In this document: piece by piece, positions 44,501-55,749 of the stretch
How positions within the stretch are numbered: the stretch's first letter is position 1
Layout: each line of letters starts with the position of its first letter
NCBI GenBank assembly: GCA_964017235.1
Contig: OZ024936.1
Location: 15,290,496-15,354,495 of the forward strand
Source of the DNA: Sabellastarte sp. h YS-2021
Lineage: Eukaryota > Annelida > Polychaeta > Sabellida > Sabellidae
Direction: 5' to 3'
Length of the DNA: 64,000 bases
Translations under genes and position numbers: made by a program
Notes under the pieces: generated by a model
What the model was told of the DNA's origin: nothing
Seen by the model: only the letters and a program-made list of their open reading frames with translations
Database searches by the model: none

Positions 44501-47500
44501 CAGAACATTATAGAAAAAGACAACCTAAAACCGCCTAATTATATAATCTTGGCAGGGATTTAACATTGGCATACATACTTATCACTGCAGCAGCAAAAAC
44601 TAAAAATATCCTTGTCCAATGACATACATTGGTAAACTTGTAATTGTTGTCATAGAGAATCCTACTACTCATTCATATGTGCAGACATCTACCTGGCACT
44701 TCATTGGATAAGATCATTCTAGGAATCACTGCATATCCCCTTGGATCAATAACCAGGACATCTTGTTCTCCATAGTCAGGGTGTAAACTGGATGCAACTA
44801 TGTAACGGTTTGACAGCACACTGGCATATTCTGCTGCTTCAAACTCTGTGTAGTAATAATCACAGGCCATCTGAACTGGAGTTTTAGGGTTGAAGCCAAA
44901 CCATCGTAGAGACCCCTTTACCGAGATGTCATCACGATACTGGTTAGCCCAAAGCTTTTCTCCATAAGCATGCTGCAATGACAGAAGCCATTTCTAAATG
45001 TGTATTGAATAATCTTGTTTACTCTTGCTTGCCACAAATAACTGAAATATTAAATCTATCTCTGCTTCAAGGAAACGGTCTGTTTTCTTTTTGGAGTTAT
45101 AGAATGCTTGGTGAACTGTTAATTCTACTAAGGAGGTGGTGTGATCATTTAATTCTGTTTGTTTGAATGTTCATCATGAAAAACAACTGTTGTATAGATT
45201 TATATCCAATTTTGAGACTGGGTGGGACTTGCTCAAACAAAGCATTGGTCAAATACTCTAGACTTTTCCCAAGGATTGAAAATGAAATTATCTTCTTAAA
45301 GCTTCATTGTGGCTGACCTGGTCTTTTGTTTCAAAAATCACCATAGGCTATTAAGATTCAATGGATTTCAGGATACAGAGACAAAAACATATTGATTTCT
45401 CTTGAGGGATTTGGTTTATATGTTGTAGGTTAGTCTGACGTAACATGTGGGATGCTCTATAAATCAGTACTGATGTGACCTTAGACATTGCAAAAAACAT
45501 CAAACTCTCATCAGGTTTCATCAGTTGCCTGGAAGCCACTTAATTGTCACTTGGCTTACCATTTCATCAAATGCCACATCAAGATGTTCAAATTCTCTCA
45601 TTCCCTCTTCTGTCACATCATTTCCTTCTTCGTCATAAAATAACAGATCTTCATAATCGGTTTCAAACCCAGATACATTGTACTTCAATGCTTCTCTAAA
45701 ACTAGAACAAATAAGGAGCAATTTATAGACAAGCCATGAAATAACAAGAAATTGTGAATGACTGCATTATTCATCAGCTTCAGTAAAAGCCCCCTATAGT
45801 AAATTTTAAAGCTATCTGATTATGATAAAATATATTTTGTAGTTAAATCATATTCATCTAAATTCAAATTTAATTATTTGAGGACATTGAGAGTCTGAGG
45901 TCCTCAGTGGCCTGGGTTAGCAGGTTTGTCACCTAATCACATGCTGTTCCCTCCATGTGAGTTCCACTCTCATAAGTGGCTATGCTTTGGAATTGTGTCA
46001 ATATATTGCTGGCTGTTGAATGGGAGGTAAATTCCAACTTTGGCTTTATATAGACTTTTGGTGTAATAGCCCATTATTCTCATGTAAGTTCATCTTTAAG
46101 TTGCTAACTTAGTGCAATTTGTCCTGCCTAATTGCTACAATTATTGTTTCAATTTTTCTTCTAAAAATTTCTTATGCTGCTAACAAATATATGCCTACAC
46201 GCTGGGCCAATAACAGCAGACATAAAGTAAATAAAGTAAATTTTACTGTTTCAACACTTGAGTATTTTACAGCATCAACTGAAGTAAATGCATTAGTAAC
46301 TTTATAACATTTACAAATAATATATGGACAAACATACAATAAATAAAAAGCAAAGTAAATTTTAAAATGGTACTGAGCCATGACATAAAAATTATCTGAG
46401 ATTAAAAAAAACTTTGAAGCTGTATAACAATAAATCAAACCAATCAGGTCACAACAATTATTGTTAATAGAAGAGGGCAAAGGATATTTAAAAATAAAAA
46501 TATAAAAAACAAGTTATCAATCACACTTACAGAGGGTTCTGGGTGTTTCCTTGTGTCAGATGTATCCACTGTGCTCCTCCCTCCACAATAAAGTCACCAA
46601 AGGTCTTGGTATGCATCCTCCCACCAACTTCATCTCTCCCCTCCAGGATGACAAAATTAGTGATCCCCTCATTCACCAGGGTGCGTGCTGCACTCACCCC
46701 TGCCATCCCAGCACCAAGTATGATTACATCATACTCTCCTGTCAAAGGTAAAATGTCAAAGAATCGCTCTATGTTGTATAAGAGTTGGTTTTGACTTGTA
46801 TGTACAACATGTTTAGGATAAACACACAAAGGTGTGTTATGTTAATGATCCATTGGTGGACAGACTCTATACAAAATTATAAACCAATCACAAGTTCAGA
46901 AGCAAGATGGTGAAGTGATATTAATAGCATAAATAAGCAAATATATATTAATTTCACACATCTACTTATTAAACGAGTTTGTTTAAACTACGAAAGTGAA
47001 GAGGTTCTGTATCAATATTTAATGCAAATCTATTATCTACCATACAATGCATTTGACCTAAATACCGGCATTCATAGACTAAGTAATATTTTTATGTATT
47101 TACCATGCATTAATTAGCAATACAAATATCTTCACAGGTGTCAATTTTTGTGAGCATTTCTGAAACAATCTGTCCTAAAATATTCTTTCTATTTGCTATA
47201 TATTTCTATGTACTATATATTTCCATGCATGTTATATATTTCTAATGATATAAATAGTAGAAAGGGGCGTCAGTGAAAAAAAATAAATACGTCAATATTG
47301 AGCCTTAGATTCTTCAGCCATTTCTGTATTTTAAGTTACCGAGTCTGTATTTTAAGTCACCAAGTTTGCAAGAACGATTAAAGTCTCTGCCAAAGTACCA
47401 TTCTAATTATATTACACAGTTTTAAAAGAAATGAAGAAACACTGGTTTTTAAGAAGCTGGCAAAATATATCCATCTTGAGCCACGGTGTGGAATAGAAAG

Positions 47501-47690
47501 TTAATAATCACCTTATGTGTATTTCCCTGCATTTAGCTCCAATACATTATGCCATGGATAATGGATTGTGTGACATTTTGGTCTGTTTAGTCATTCTATA
47601 CTTACCGTCACCGTGGCTGTCACATTTCACTAAGGGGGCAGACAGGCACATCACAACAAGTTGGCAGACAATATATATGTGGTATTGCAT
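38180..47690 (-). CDS. Secreted FAD-dependent polyamine oxidase-like protein, copy B (9 exons, 540 aa)
   Basis: Coding exons on the minus strand: 47690-47606, 46738-46531, 45701-45560, 44972-44693, 44122-44027, 43414-43314, 41125-40915, 40056-39918, 38540-38180. Every exon has the same length and phase as copy A, all introns are GT-AG, and there is no stop or frameshift. Domain order is identical: signal peptide, FAD-binding GAGMAG, WIH loop (H88), substrate domain, GYAHGA motif, Cys-bounded module and hydrophobic tail. By eye about 60 of 540 residues differ from copy A, mostly in the signal peptide and C-terminal tail, with the FAD-contacting regions nearly unchanged. Position 190, which aligns with an active-site acid of maize PAO, is Glu here and Asp in copy A. 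H312 replaces the flavin-proximal lysine here too. Intron 6 carries a 47-bp minisatellite absent from copy A. Both copies look under purifying selection, so both are probably expressed. Confidence 0.93.
39080..39212 (+). mobile_element. tRNA-derived SINE, family 1
   Basis: TGCCTAGTGGGTTAGTAGAC, ATCTAATCATAGGCTGTCAT, GATTCAATTCCCAC and TGCCTGTTGAAAAGAACGTA, in the last intron of copy B. Confidence 0.65.
39395..39590 (+). mobile_element. tRNA-derived SINE, family 3, decayed
   Basis: CTGACCTCATGTGGGAAAAC, GGTAGCTGCTTGCCATTAGT, GTACCTTGACCACTGTATGT and an AAATAAATAAA tail, in the last intron of copy B. Confidence 0.65.
39918..40056 (-). CDS. Copy B exon 8
   Basis: Residues 375-421 with VLKNMFGHDVPEAEEILIPR and GSYSDWPVG. 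The acceptor is TTGTTTTAG|AT and the donor GTGGG|GTAATA. Confidence 0.9.
40350..40500. repeat. Degenerate AATC tetranucleotide tract
   Basis: Many AATC/AATCAGT/CAATCAAT units in the intron between exons 8 and 7 of copy B. No coding sense. Confidence 0.7.
40915..41125 (-). CDS. Copy B exon 7: active-site barrel with His for Lys
   Basis: Residues 305-375. FSMNDYIHIHVRF again shows Y310 and H312 (codon CAT at 41104-41102) where the family has Lys. The acceptor is TTTACAG|TT and the donor ACTA|GTAAGT. Confidence 0.93.
41557..42300. repeat. 47-bp minisatellite in intron 6 of copy B
   Basis: About 16 units with consensus TCACATATGCATTTTATGGT + GATTTTGCTCAATGCTTCAT + TTAATCC. CTCAAT recurs every 46-48 bases from 41586 to 42290. 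Unit variants (ATCC for ATGC, TTAT for TGAT, ATTATG for ATTTTG) are distributed along the array. Copy A has one degenerate unit near 5938-5980. Confidence 0.95.
43314..43414 (-). CDS. Copy B exon 6: 'GVLQ' segment
   Basis: Residues 271-304, differing from copy A by one residue (VIVTF versus VITTF). The acceptor is TATGCAG|GA and the donor CATGCT|GTAAGA. Intronic sequence just downstream is also well conserved with copy A. Confidence 0.88.
44027..44122 (-). CDS. Copy B exon 5
   Basis: Residues 239-271, with DWEDKLHLETVVTALNYTDS and VVTTDKGTFTG. The acceptor is TATGTCAG|AC and the donor CAG|GTATGG. Confidence 0.87.
44693..44972 (-). CDS. Copy B exon 4: substrate domain
   Basis: Residues 146-239, HAYGEKLWANQYRDD through SNEVP. 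E190 (codon GAA at 44840-44838) sits at the maize Glu170 position. The acceptor is TTGCAG|CA and the donor CCAG|GTAGAT. Confidence 0.92.
45560..45701 (-). CDS. Copy B exon 3: substrate-domain helices
   Basis: Residues 98-145. It differs from copy A at FETDYEDLLFY versus FETNYYDMLFY. The NVS sequon is kept. The acceptor is TTCTAG|T and the donor GAAATG|GTAAGC. Confidence 0.9.
45899..46030 (+). mobile_element. tRNA-derived SINE, family 1 (intron 2, copy B)
   Basis: CTCAGTGGCCTGGGTTAGCA, CACCTAATCACATGCTGT, GAGTTCCACTCTC and GCTGGCTGTTGAATGGGA. It is shared with copy A and therefore older than the duplication. Confidence 0.65.
46531..46738 (-). CDS. Copy B exon 2: FAD dinucleotide-binding fold
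   Basis: Residues 29-98 with ILGAGMAGVSAARTL, LEGRDEVGGRMHTKT and EGGAQWIHLTQG. The acceptor is TTTGACAG|GA and the donor CCTCT|GTAAGTG. A rearranged relative of this exon lies at 22366-22500. Confidence 0.93.
47606..47690 (-). CDS. Copy B exon 1: signal peptide
   Basis: Residues 1-28 plus one base: a short polar start, the hydrophobic run IYIVCQLVVMCLSAPLV, then KCDSHGD. The donor is GACG|GTAAGT. The ATG again directly follows TGCTCCACAG, as in copy A. This is the most divergent exon between the copies. Confidence 0.85.
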
Positions 47691-47949
47691 CTGTGGAGCA
47701 CATGTACATTCACATTAGAGTTACATCATAGAAATGTTTGAGAAGACTGGAAGAGGAGATTTATGACCATAAATCAGGTCTGTGCATATATGGCTTTGGG
47801 GATGTGTTCTTAAAGTCTTTTTTTAGTTATGCCCATGGGTAATAAATCATGATATAGCCCTCTCAGACATTTGAATTATGTGTGCGAGAAAACTAAAAGT
47901 GCAGAGTGTATTTTTAAAGGAAAAATAATCACATTACACGAACTTTTAA

Positions 47950-50404
47950 CATATAGAATACACAAAACCTCTACGGGAAACTACACATAAGTTAAGAGAA
48001 CTTGTTCCCTGGAGGTTTTCTATTAATTTGAAAAGTTTTCAAAAATGTCTTAAAGTGGCCTCTAATAATCTTGCCATGTTAATACAATAAACTGCAACCA
48101 TTTGGCTTCATGCAGAGTAACATATTCAGTTATCCAACTTAAGGCATGTACTTGGGTTTTATTCACTAAAAGAATTAATCTGATTTTGAGAAGTTTTTTT
48201 CTGAATGCTTTAATAAACATTGTGACGTGCCAAGGACCCAACGCTAAGTCTATTCAATTAAACACAGTGAAGTAATCGTAGACATGATTCTTCATTCACG
48301 AACAAACCAACAAATTTATGCGTGCATGAGAAGATGTTTATTTGAAGAAATATCCCAGCATTTTATTTCTAAACTTCTACCTCCATGCAGATACAGTCAA
48401 GAAAATTGACCAAGACTTCCAACCTCTAAACTTAACCTCTAACCTGCAATAGCTGGGGCTGACCTGAGAGAAGCCCTTGGTCTTTATAGTAAATCAGTTC
48501 CTACCCATCAGTTCAAGGTTGCATCAAATTATGAAAGTCAAATTTCTCAATGAAACTCTTAATATCATTTTTCTTTTTTTAAAATTTATACCCTAAGCCT
48601 AAGAAAGACTAGACTCAATTTAACCTGCATGTCCTAACTTTACTAAAACAGACTTTTTCACTACCTTCACTCAGTCATGAAACATAGGTTCACTTTTAAA
48701 GAATAGCAGTTTACATCAAGTTAGCAAAGATTTTGACCAGAACCCCACCTTATATACCAAGATTTGTGAAATACTCAGTAGTTGACCCAGACTATGTAAT
48801 TGGGTTAATGTCACAATTAATGGAAATGACACAAAGGATTTTATTGGCTACCCAATGATTCAGTTATTTTTTCTTCTAGCTTCTAGTTGCAAGTAAACTA
48901 TGTTAAACATGGCTATGACCAGGAGGCCTTCAAAACCTAATAAATCCATCAAAATATGTGAAGTATCTATGGATATCTAAATGACTTCATCCTGGAATAC
49001 CAAAATCACAGTTCCAAGCAGTATTTCTAGCAAGTAACAGTTTAGTTTTCTCTAATTTCAACAAAAACAAAAATTTCGTAAGCAAAAGACCCCAACTTTG
49101 CTAAGCAAATGTCCAAATCTGTTTCAAAATGGTATTAATACTGCCCATACCTGTGACAGCAAAGTACGGTTAAGCCTCTCTTACATCCCATTGTACTTGC
49201 ATATATGTCCTGGTTATAGAGAAAGTCAACAAATTTGCAAGACAAATTCTTCAAATTATTTTGCAGGGTATGCCCACTTTACTTTTGTTCTGCAAAAATG
49301 AGACTAGAAGGTTGAAATAATATCTTTTGAACTCAAAAAACACAAATGTTACAAAAATATCTACATTTTTACTTAACATCCCTGTGACTCCTTGAGAATG
49401 GTACTTATCACTTCTACCGATGTCATAAGTTAACATAATGGCCGAGTTTAACTTTGGCCCCCCCACTTTTCTTATGCTTCCTACACTACTGTATAGAATT
49501 CGGAACATTTTAAGTGCTTATCTGATTTAAAATGGTAAGCAACAAAAGTTTTCATAACCAGCAGGTTCATAGTGAAGCTTATCTTAAACTATATGGGAAG
49601 GTTCATAGTAAATATTTTTATTATATTTTACTTGTATATGTAATTAATATGCAACATATGAGTGCATTGAATATAATGTTAATAATGTATTTACTTTGCC
49701 TCTGCAATCCTTTATAAAATATAGACAATGGGGAATCAGATGAGATGCTTTATATAAAATGTGGTCTAAATATATTTCCAACTCCATACCTTTAAACCTT
49801 GTAAACCGTCTGTGAGACATAGGTATGCCATTTGAAAAGATTACTGTAGGAAGCTTTTCCCATAACATAAGATAATAACTACTTATGGAAATTAAGCTAC
49901 CAGTAAGGCATAAACTACTTGAAAAACATGATTCAGCATTATGTATACCTTGGAATTGTATTTTATTTCAAATAAGAGAACATTTTATAAAGAAAGCTGA
50001 AGTTAGTACAAAACTCTCAGTGTTTACTTAATGTCTTGTTGGGAGGTAAATTATAATCACCAAACTGAAAAATTGTTTAAGATAGACTTATTTATGTATA
50101 TCAATTGTAAAACTATTTGATGATATACATATGTTAATATTGATCAGCAACATTTATGTAACCTTTAATTGCAAAAGCCTTGACTTTTGATGCTATCTGT
50201 TCTGTTTATTCTAATAATAATTTGCTGACATATTGTTCATAGATTATATACTCCCACTCACCACTCAGTATTCTGTAATATATGAATATCTTCTCCATTT
50301 ACCTGGCTAGCTATTCTGTCTCTTTAAATATTGGCCTTTTAGGCACAAGCTACAGCAAGCCTCACACTTCTGGGGATCACTTTTTTCATTTTTTTCTCTA
50401 CTTT
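47950..50404. other. Nothing recognised
   Basis: AT-rich, no clear match to unit A and no coding resemblance on either strand. Confidence 0.5.
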
Positions 50405-50560
50405 TTTATCGTGTGATGAGTACATGTCCTGTTACTGAAGTAATGCAGCAGTGGGCTACGTTGGTACTTGGATGTGTGATAGCCTCAGTGCACTACTTAT
50501 GTCTCTGGTGGCTTTGTAGCTCACACTAGTACACTGAAACCCCTTTCAGCCTTGTTTATT
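50405..50560 (+). mobile_element. 5S rRNA-derived SINE, second copy
   Basis: It carries ACTGAAGTAATGCAGCAGTG, GGTACTTGGATGTGTGATAG, and the shared non-5S tail (GTCTCTGGTGGCTTTGTAGC ... ACCCCTTTCAGCC). More decayed in the C-box than the 16196 copy. Confidence 0.75.
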
Positions 50561-51109
50561 TAGATGACTCTATATTCAAAAGACAAAATGCTAGTCAAAA
50601 TTGCAAGAGCAAAGTGCCTGTCTGTTTTGGGGCAGGGTGGACAAAATGCTGGTCACTCTTACATTTGCAACCAACACAAAGACACTATAGCACTGCACTT
50701 ACAGAAATTAAAATGTCCTTTTTGTTTGACATTTGACTTTGGCTCAAACACATTTGAGGCATATGACATATTATACTATCAGAAAGATATATGGATTGCT
50801 TCAATGGATTAGTGTATGTACCTTTTACCTTACTGTACTATCTCCATTAAAAGCTGTAGTTCAGTTAATAATTTACTGTGTTATAACTTTCAGTTTACCA
50901 GTCAATGCGGTTGCCATTGAATTGTTTTGTTTTTAAGCTTTGTCTTTACATACATTTTCTCTATCTTGAGCATTAATGATATTTTCCTGCACCTTTACAA
51001 AGTAAGTGCTATATTGTATGGTGTATTGTATAGAAATCTAGGTCATGTGAAGACCACATTTTTACACTATCTTTCATTATCAAAGATAAAAAGATGAAAA
51101 ATAAAAGCT

Positions 51110-52769
51110 TCTTTTTTACAAAGCTTTTGACTGTATTAACCGATCTTTACTATTGTATAAGCTTTTAGAAATAATATAAATGGTAACCTTTATTTGGCTA
51201 TTTCTGCATCATATAATGAGACTCTCTCATCTGTGAAAATTAACAATATCAGAACTGACTGGTTGGTTACTAACCAAGGGGTCAGACAGGGTGACAATCA
51301 ATCTCCAACACTTTTTAACATTTATATCAATAATTTACCTTGGGATTAAAGAAAATGAACTTGGGTGTAACTATAGGGAATCTCCATGTGTGTATATTAT
51401 TATATGCAGATGATATTGCTTCAATTAGTGCAAGTGAACAAAACCTTCAAATTATGCTAGATAATAGTTGGTGTAACAAATGGCAAATGAAGATAAATAA
51501 TGAAAAATCCAAAATTGTCCATTTCAGAAGAAAAACACTACCAAAAACAAGTTTTGAATTTAAAGTGAACTGTACTACACTTGATGTTACAGACTCCTAT
51601 AGATACTTAGGCGTTATATTTGATGAATTCCTTACTTTTGAAAAGTGTGCTAAAACACTCAGTGATTCGGCAGCAAGGGCATTAGGTGCACTTATATCAA
51701 AATTTAAAAGATTTAGAAATATTGGTTTAACACATTCACTTAATTGTGTAATGCTGTTAACACTATTTTAGATTATTGGGCATCTGTGTGGGGGTTTTCA
51801 AGTCATAAATTTAGACAAGAGATTCAGAACAGGGCAATTAAATGTTTTTAGGTATACAAAAGAATGCACCAAATTTGGCTGTGCAGGCAGACATATGATG
51901 GTTAAATATCATTACTGTGTTTGTGCCATTAGATAATGGGACAGACTTCTACAAATGGATACTGAGCGTTTAACACTACAGCTTTTTGAACACCAATTGG
52001 AAATTTGAATGATTATAATTGGTGTGGTGAAACATATAAAATAATGAAGGAAATCAACAGAACAGAGATCATAAGCTCAGATTCTACTTTAAACACGACT
52101 GACATAATCAATGACTTTTTCTATTTAATGCATTTGGAATGGTCAAATAACGTCAGCTTTAAGCCAAAACTGGGCTGTTATAGACAGTTTAAACAAGATG
52201 TTGATGCAGAAATATACATTAAATTCTCTATAACAAGGTCACAAAGATCACTTTTGGCACAATTAAGGATGGGAATATTACCCTTACATAATGGAACTGG
52301 CTGATACTACAGAAAACCATTACAAGAACGTGCTTGCCTTTATTCCTCTGATAATGTCATTGAAGACTAACATCACTTTCTTTGCTGTTGTATAGCATAT
52401 AATTCAGAAAGAGACCAGTTATATAGAAAATTAAAAACTATTTACCCAGATATTTTGATTCTTGGAATTTCAATGAAAAATTTATTGTCATTGTGTCATT
52501 TGATACAAACTATCTTGCTAAATTTGTTGAGAAAATATGAAATATATGAAAAACATTTTTTTTAATTAAGCATGCTTATTTGGGGTTTTTCTCATTTAAA
52601 TATGATACACTTTTTGGATTGTAATTGTGTATTTGTGGTTATTACTCCTTTTATCTTCATACTTTAATATAAATTCCTAGTTTCAACTAATCATGTTTTG
52701 AACTTTTATATTACGTTCTGTAACACTTTTGTTACAGTATAATACATGTCACTATTATAAATAAAATGA
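51110..52769 (+). mobile_element. Non-LTR retrotransposon fragment (RT to 3' end)
   Basis: The plus strand reads KAFDCINRSLLLYKLLEI (about 51122-51175), NQGVRQGDNQSPTLFNIYIN, then after a frameshift LLYADDIASISASEQNLQIM, WQMKINNEKSKIVHFRRKTL and YRYLGVIFDEFLTFEKCAKT (51380-51700). The C-terminal part includes RSLLAQLRMGILPLHNGTG and a degraded Cys/His knuckle. It ends in a (GAAT)n tail at about 52760-52780. It is a different family from the other LINEs here; clade assignment is not secure. The 5' half is absent. Confidence 0.82.
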
Positions 52770-53204
52770 ATGAATGAATGCTATGAGAGGTTTGAGCTCT
52801 ATGTGTACTTGATTCTTGTTTCCCAAAACTGTCTGCATAAAATATATGATTTTCAAAGAAAGGTCAAATTGGTGCAACTGGGCCTTTAATTACCATTGTA
52901 CTCTTGTTTAAACCTTGAAAATTGCAAATTTCAAATGTAAGAATTAGCTCAACAAGTTTGAATTTACAACACGGTTGTGATGTATTTGAATATAACTGGG
53001 CTAATATAATTGCATTAGATATTTGCTTAAATGTAATGCACTGTTGGTATTGTATTTCGGTTATGATGTGGATGTACTTGTTAAAATCAGGTGGTGGTTC
53101 AAAGTTAAAATAAAGTTTTTGGAAACTCAGTTTTATAAACTACATTCCAAACTCTGACATCGTAAAGAAAAGACCCCATAAATACAATAATCACTCCAAT
53201 AGAC

Positions 53205-53290
53205 GAAAGGAATCATTCTATAGAGTGATGATTAGTTAATTAGATTTAGCAAGGCTTTATCCCCTAATAATAGGAAGCCCTTCCTTTCAT
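53205..53290. repeat. Direct repeat flanking the CR1-like LINE, proximal copy
   Basis: ATCATTCTATAGAGTGATGA, TAATTAGATTT, AAGGC/TTTAT, AATAGGAAGCCCTTCC. It matches 55655-55735 in order and orientation. Confidence 0.6.
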
Positions 53291-53299
53291 GATCCTTTC

Positions 53300-55400
53300 A
53301 TGATCTAATCTAATCTAATCTACTGCTTTGCAAGCGTAATATTTTCCCCACAAAGGGGAACTCAGTGAACTAATTTAACAAAATCATTATCAAAATTATT
53401 ATAGGGAGAGTCGAGGGGTGTTCAAGGTCAGTAATCCAGGATTGTGGGTGTGACCAGGAGGGAAAAAAACTAAGTTGGGAAACTAGAGGTGAAGAGGTGG
53501 GTCTTGAGGTGCTTCCTAAAAGATGCAACAGAGGGACTGTTTCTTACATGAAAGGGGAAAGAGTTCCAAAGGACTGAAAGAATTAGAAAAGTGTTTCATT
53601 GATTTGTGAACTCTACAATCAAAAGTGGGGGTTTGAAGGAACTTGAGTTTGCGGGGACTTCGCCTTGTATTTCTGGAAGAGGTGTAGGGGTGGATTAATT
53701 CTCCTAGGTAAATTGGTTGACCTTGGTTGAGAATTTTGTATGTAATAAGGCTAATTTTAAATTGTACTCTGTATCTGACTAGCAGCCAATGAGTTTTTTT
53801 AGTTGTGGGGTAATATGGGAGAATTTAGAAGAATGGGTGACAACACTGCAGAGTGAGTTTTGGACTAGCTGCAATCTACTTAACTCAAAATCAGTGAGCG
53901 ATAAGAAGAGTGAATTGCAATATTCCAACCTGCTGCTCACCAAAGCATTCGCTAACAGCACTAATGTATTAAGGTCTAGAAGGGGACAAATTCTGTCTCT
54001 CGCATGTACTCTAGTGGACTTTATGACCTGTGACACGTGGTTTGAGAAATTAAAAGTGGAGTCAAACACCACTCCAAGGTTGCTGACACTTTGTGCAGGA
54101 GAGACCTGATTTCCCAGAATATTGATAGGGAAGTGAGGGAGGAGTTGTTTATGATTTTTGAGAGCCTATGAGAATAAACTCGGTTTTGTCTGGGTTAAGT
54201 TTTAATTAATTTGTAAACATAAAATTTTGAATGTTGTTTAGGTAGTTTTTTAGTTTTTACATAGAGTGAGAGAAATTTGCTGGTGAAAGTGTTATGTATA
54301 ACTGGGTGTCATCGGCGTAAAAGTGGTAGTTGATGCTACTGTGGGAATGAATGATTGAGCTGATTGGGTTAGTGTAGAGAGAGAACAGGATTGGACGGAG
54401 CCCTGGGGAACTCCATACTGGAGTGCAGCAGGATGGGAGAGTATACTACCTACCTTGACCAAGTGTGTCCTTCCTGACAGGTATGATTTGAACCAGCCAA
54501 GTGCTAGCTCACAGATTCCATAATAAATATTGAGTCTGTCCAGGAGAATGGTGTGGTCAATGATATTGAAAGTGGCGGATAGATCCAGGAGGGTAAGGGC
54601 AGTGACAGACCCTTTGGCCATATTGAGAATAATATTGTTATGAATATTAAGGAGGGCACTTTCAGTAGAATTGAGTTTTCTACAAGCCGATTGGAAGACA
54701 GTCATAAGGCTGGCTTCATCAAGATGAGTTTGTAGCTGGACGGATATTACCCTTTCAAGTATTTCTGAGATAAAGTTTAAATGTGAGACAGGCCTATAGT
54801 TTTTGAAAACTTATTTGTCAGAAAGTAAAAAGATTCTTTGTTCAGGGATATCTTGATGAAGAAATTTTAGAAGGTGGAGCAGGCTTTTTAGGAATAACGG
54901 ATGCACCCAATGCATCTTTAATGAAAAACCCCAGTCCTCCACCACGTCGGGCCTCACATGGCTGTTGATACAGACTGTAACCTGATTTCAGACAAGTTGG
55001 CACTTGTGATGTCAGGTCTTATCCAAGTCTCCGACATGGCAAAGAGATCTGTGTCATTATCAGAAAGAAGGTTTTGCAATGGCCGGGTATTTATCGTTTA
55101 TTGATCTGATGTTTGCGTAGGTGATATTCAGACACTTGTGTGGTCCTGGGTTTGGGTTAATATCACCAGCAAGGATAAGTAGGATGAAGAGACAGGAAGG
55201 TGACATAGCTGGTGGAATAAATATTAAGGACTTGATGTTAAAATGTAAACAGAAAGTGGTGGAGGGGGATTTGAAGGGGCAGAAACATTGAATGCTTGAG
55301 TTAATGTGGTGCTGATATGCAGCAATGACTGGTTGGATTACAAGTAGGATATGGAGGAAAATCATTCTTGAGAATTTGGGGGCTTTGTGTCAGGTTAGTG
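53300..55400 (-). mobile_element. CR1-like LINE, degraded, with 2A-like N-terminal motif
   Basis: The minus strand begins with a hydrophobic stretch and CLFILLILAGDINPNPGP (about 55195-55141), then LNITYANIRSINDKYPAIAK, the start of a CR1-type endonuclease. Most of the endonuclease is deleted. RT resumes at 54790-54292 with LNSTESALLNIHN, LTLLDLSATFNIIDHTILLD, FKSYLSGRTHLVKVGS and QYGVPQGSV, frameshifted just before the YADD box. It continues at 54072-53779 with SRLEYCNSLFLS and RLQLVQNSL. The 3' tail is (TTAGA)n at 53300-53325. Confidence 0.85.
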
Positions 55401-55654
55401 GGTGTATATTGTGAGAGTGATGGTCCCCAATAACAGGGAATGTGGGCGATAAAAGGGGATCACATGATAAAGTGGGCAGTTTTTATGTATAATTATGTAA
55501 TAGTTATATCAAAAGGGGATATAGTAGATAAAAGTTATTTCTGGATTAAAAACTAGAAATAAGGCAGACATAGAGGGAGTTTAATTGAAGATATTACATT
55601 AACGATAAATAACTTAGAAAAACTGTACTTCCCTAACAGACACATGCCACTGGT

Positions 55655-55740
55655 AAACCATTCTCTAGAATGATGATGAGCTAATTAGATTTACCCAAGC
55701 CTTATTTCTCATGTTAATAGGAAGCCATTCCTTACATGTT
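55655..55740. repeat. Direct repeat flanking the CR1-like LINE, distal copy
   Basis: ACCATTCTCTAGAATGATGA, TAATTAGATTTACCCAAGCC, AATAGGAAGCCATTCC. Partner of 53205-53290. Confidence 0.6.
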
Positions 55741-55749
55741 GATCAGCTA

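Noticed and set aside
53205..55740. LTR retrotransposon from the flanking direct repeats
   Set aside because: The interior codes for a non-LTR reverse transcriptase on the minus strand, and there is no TG...CA end, gag, protease or integrase.
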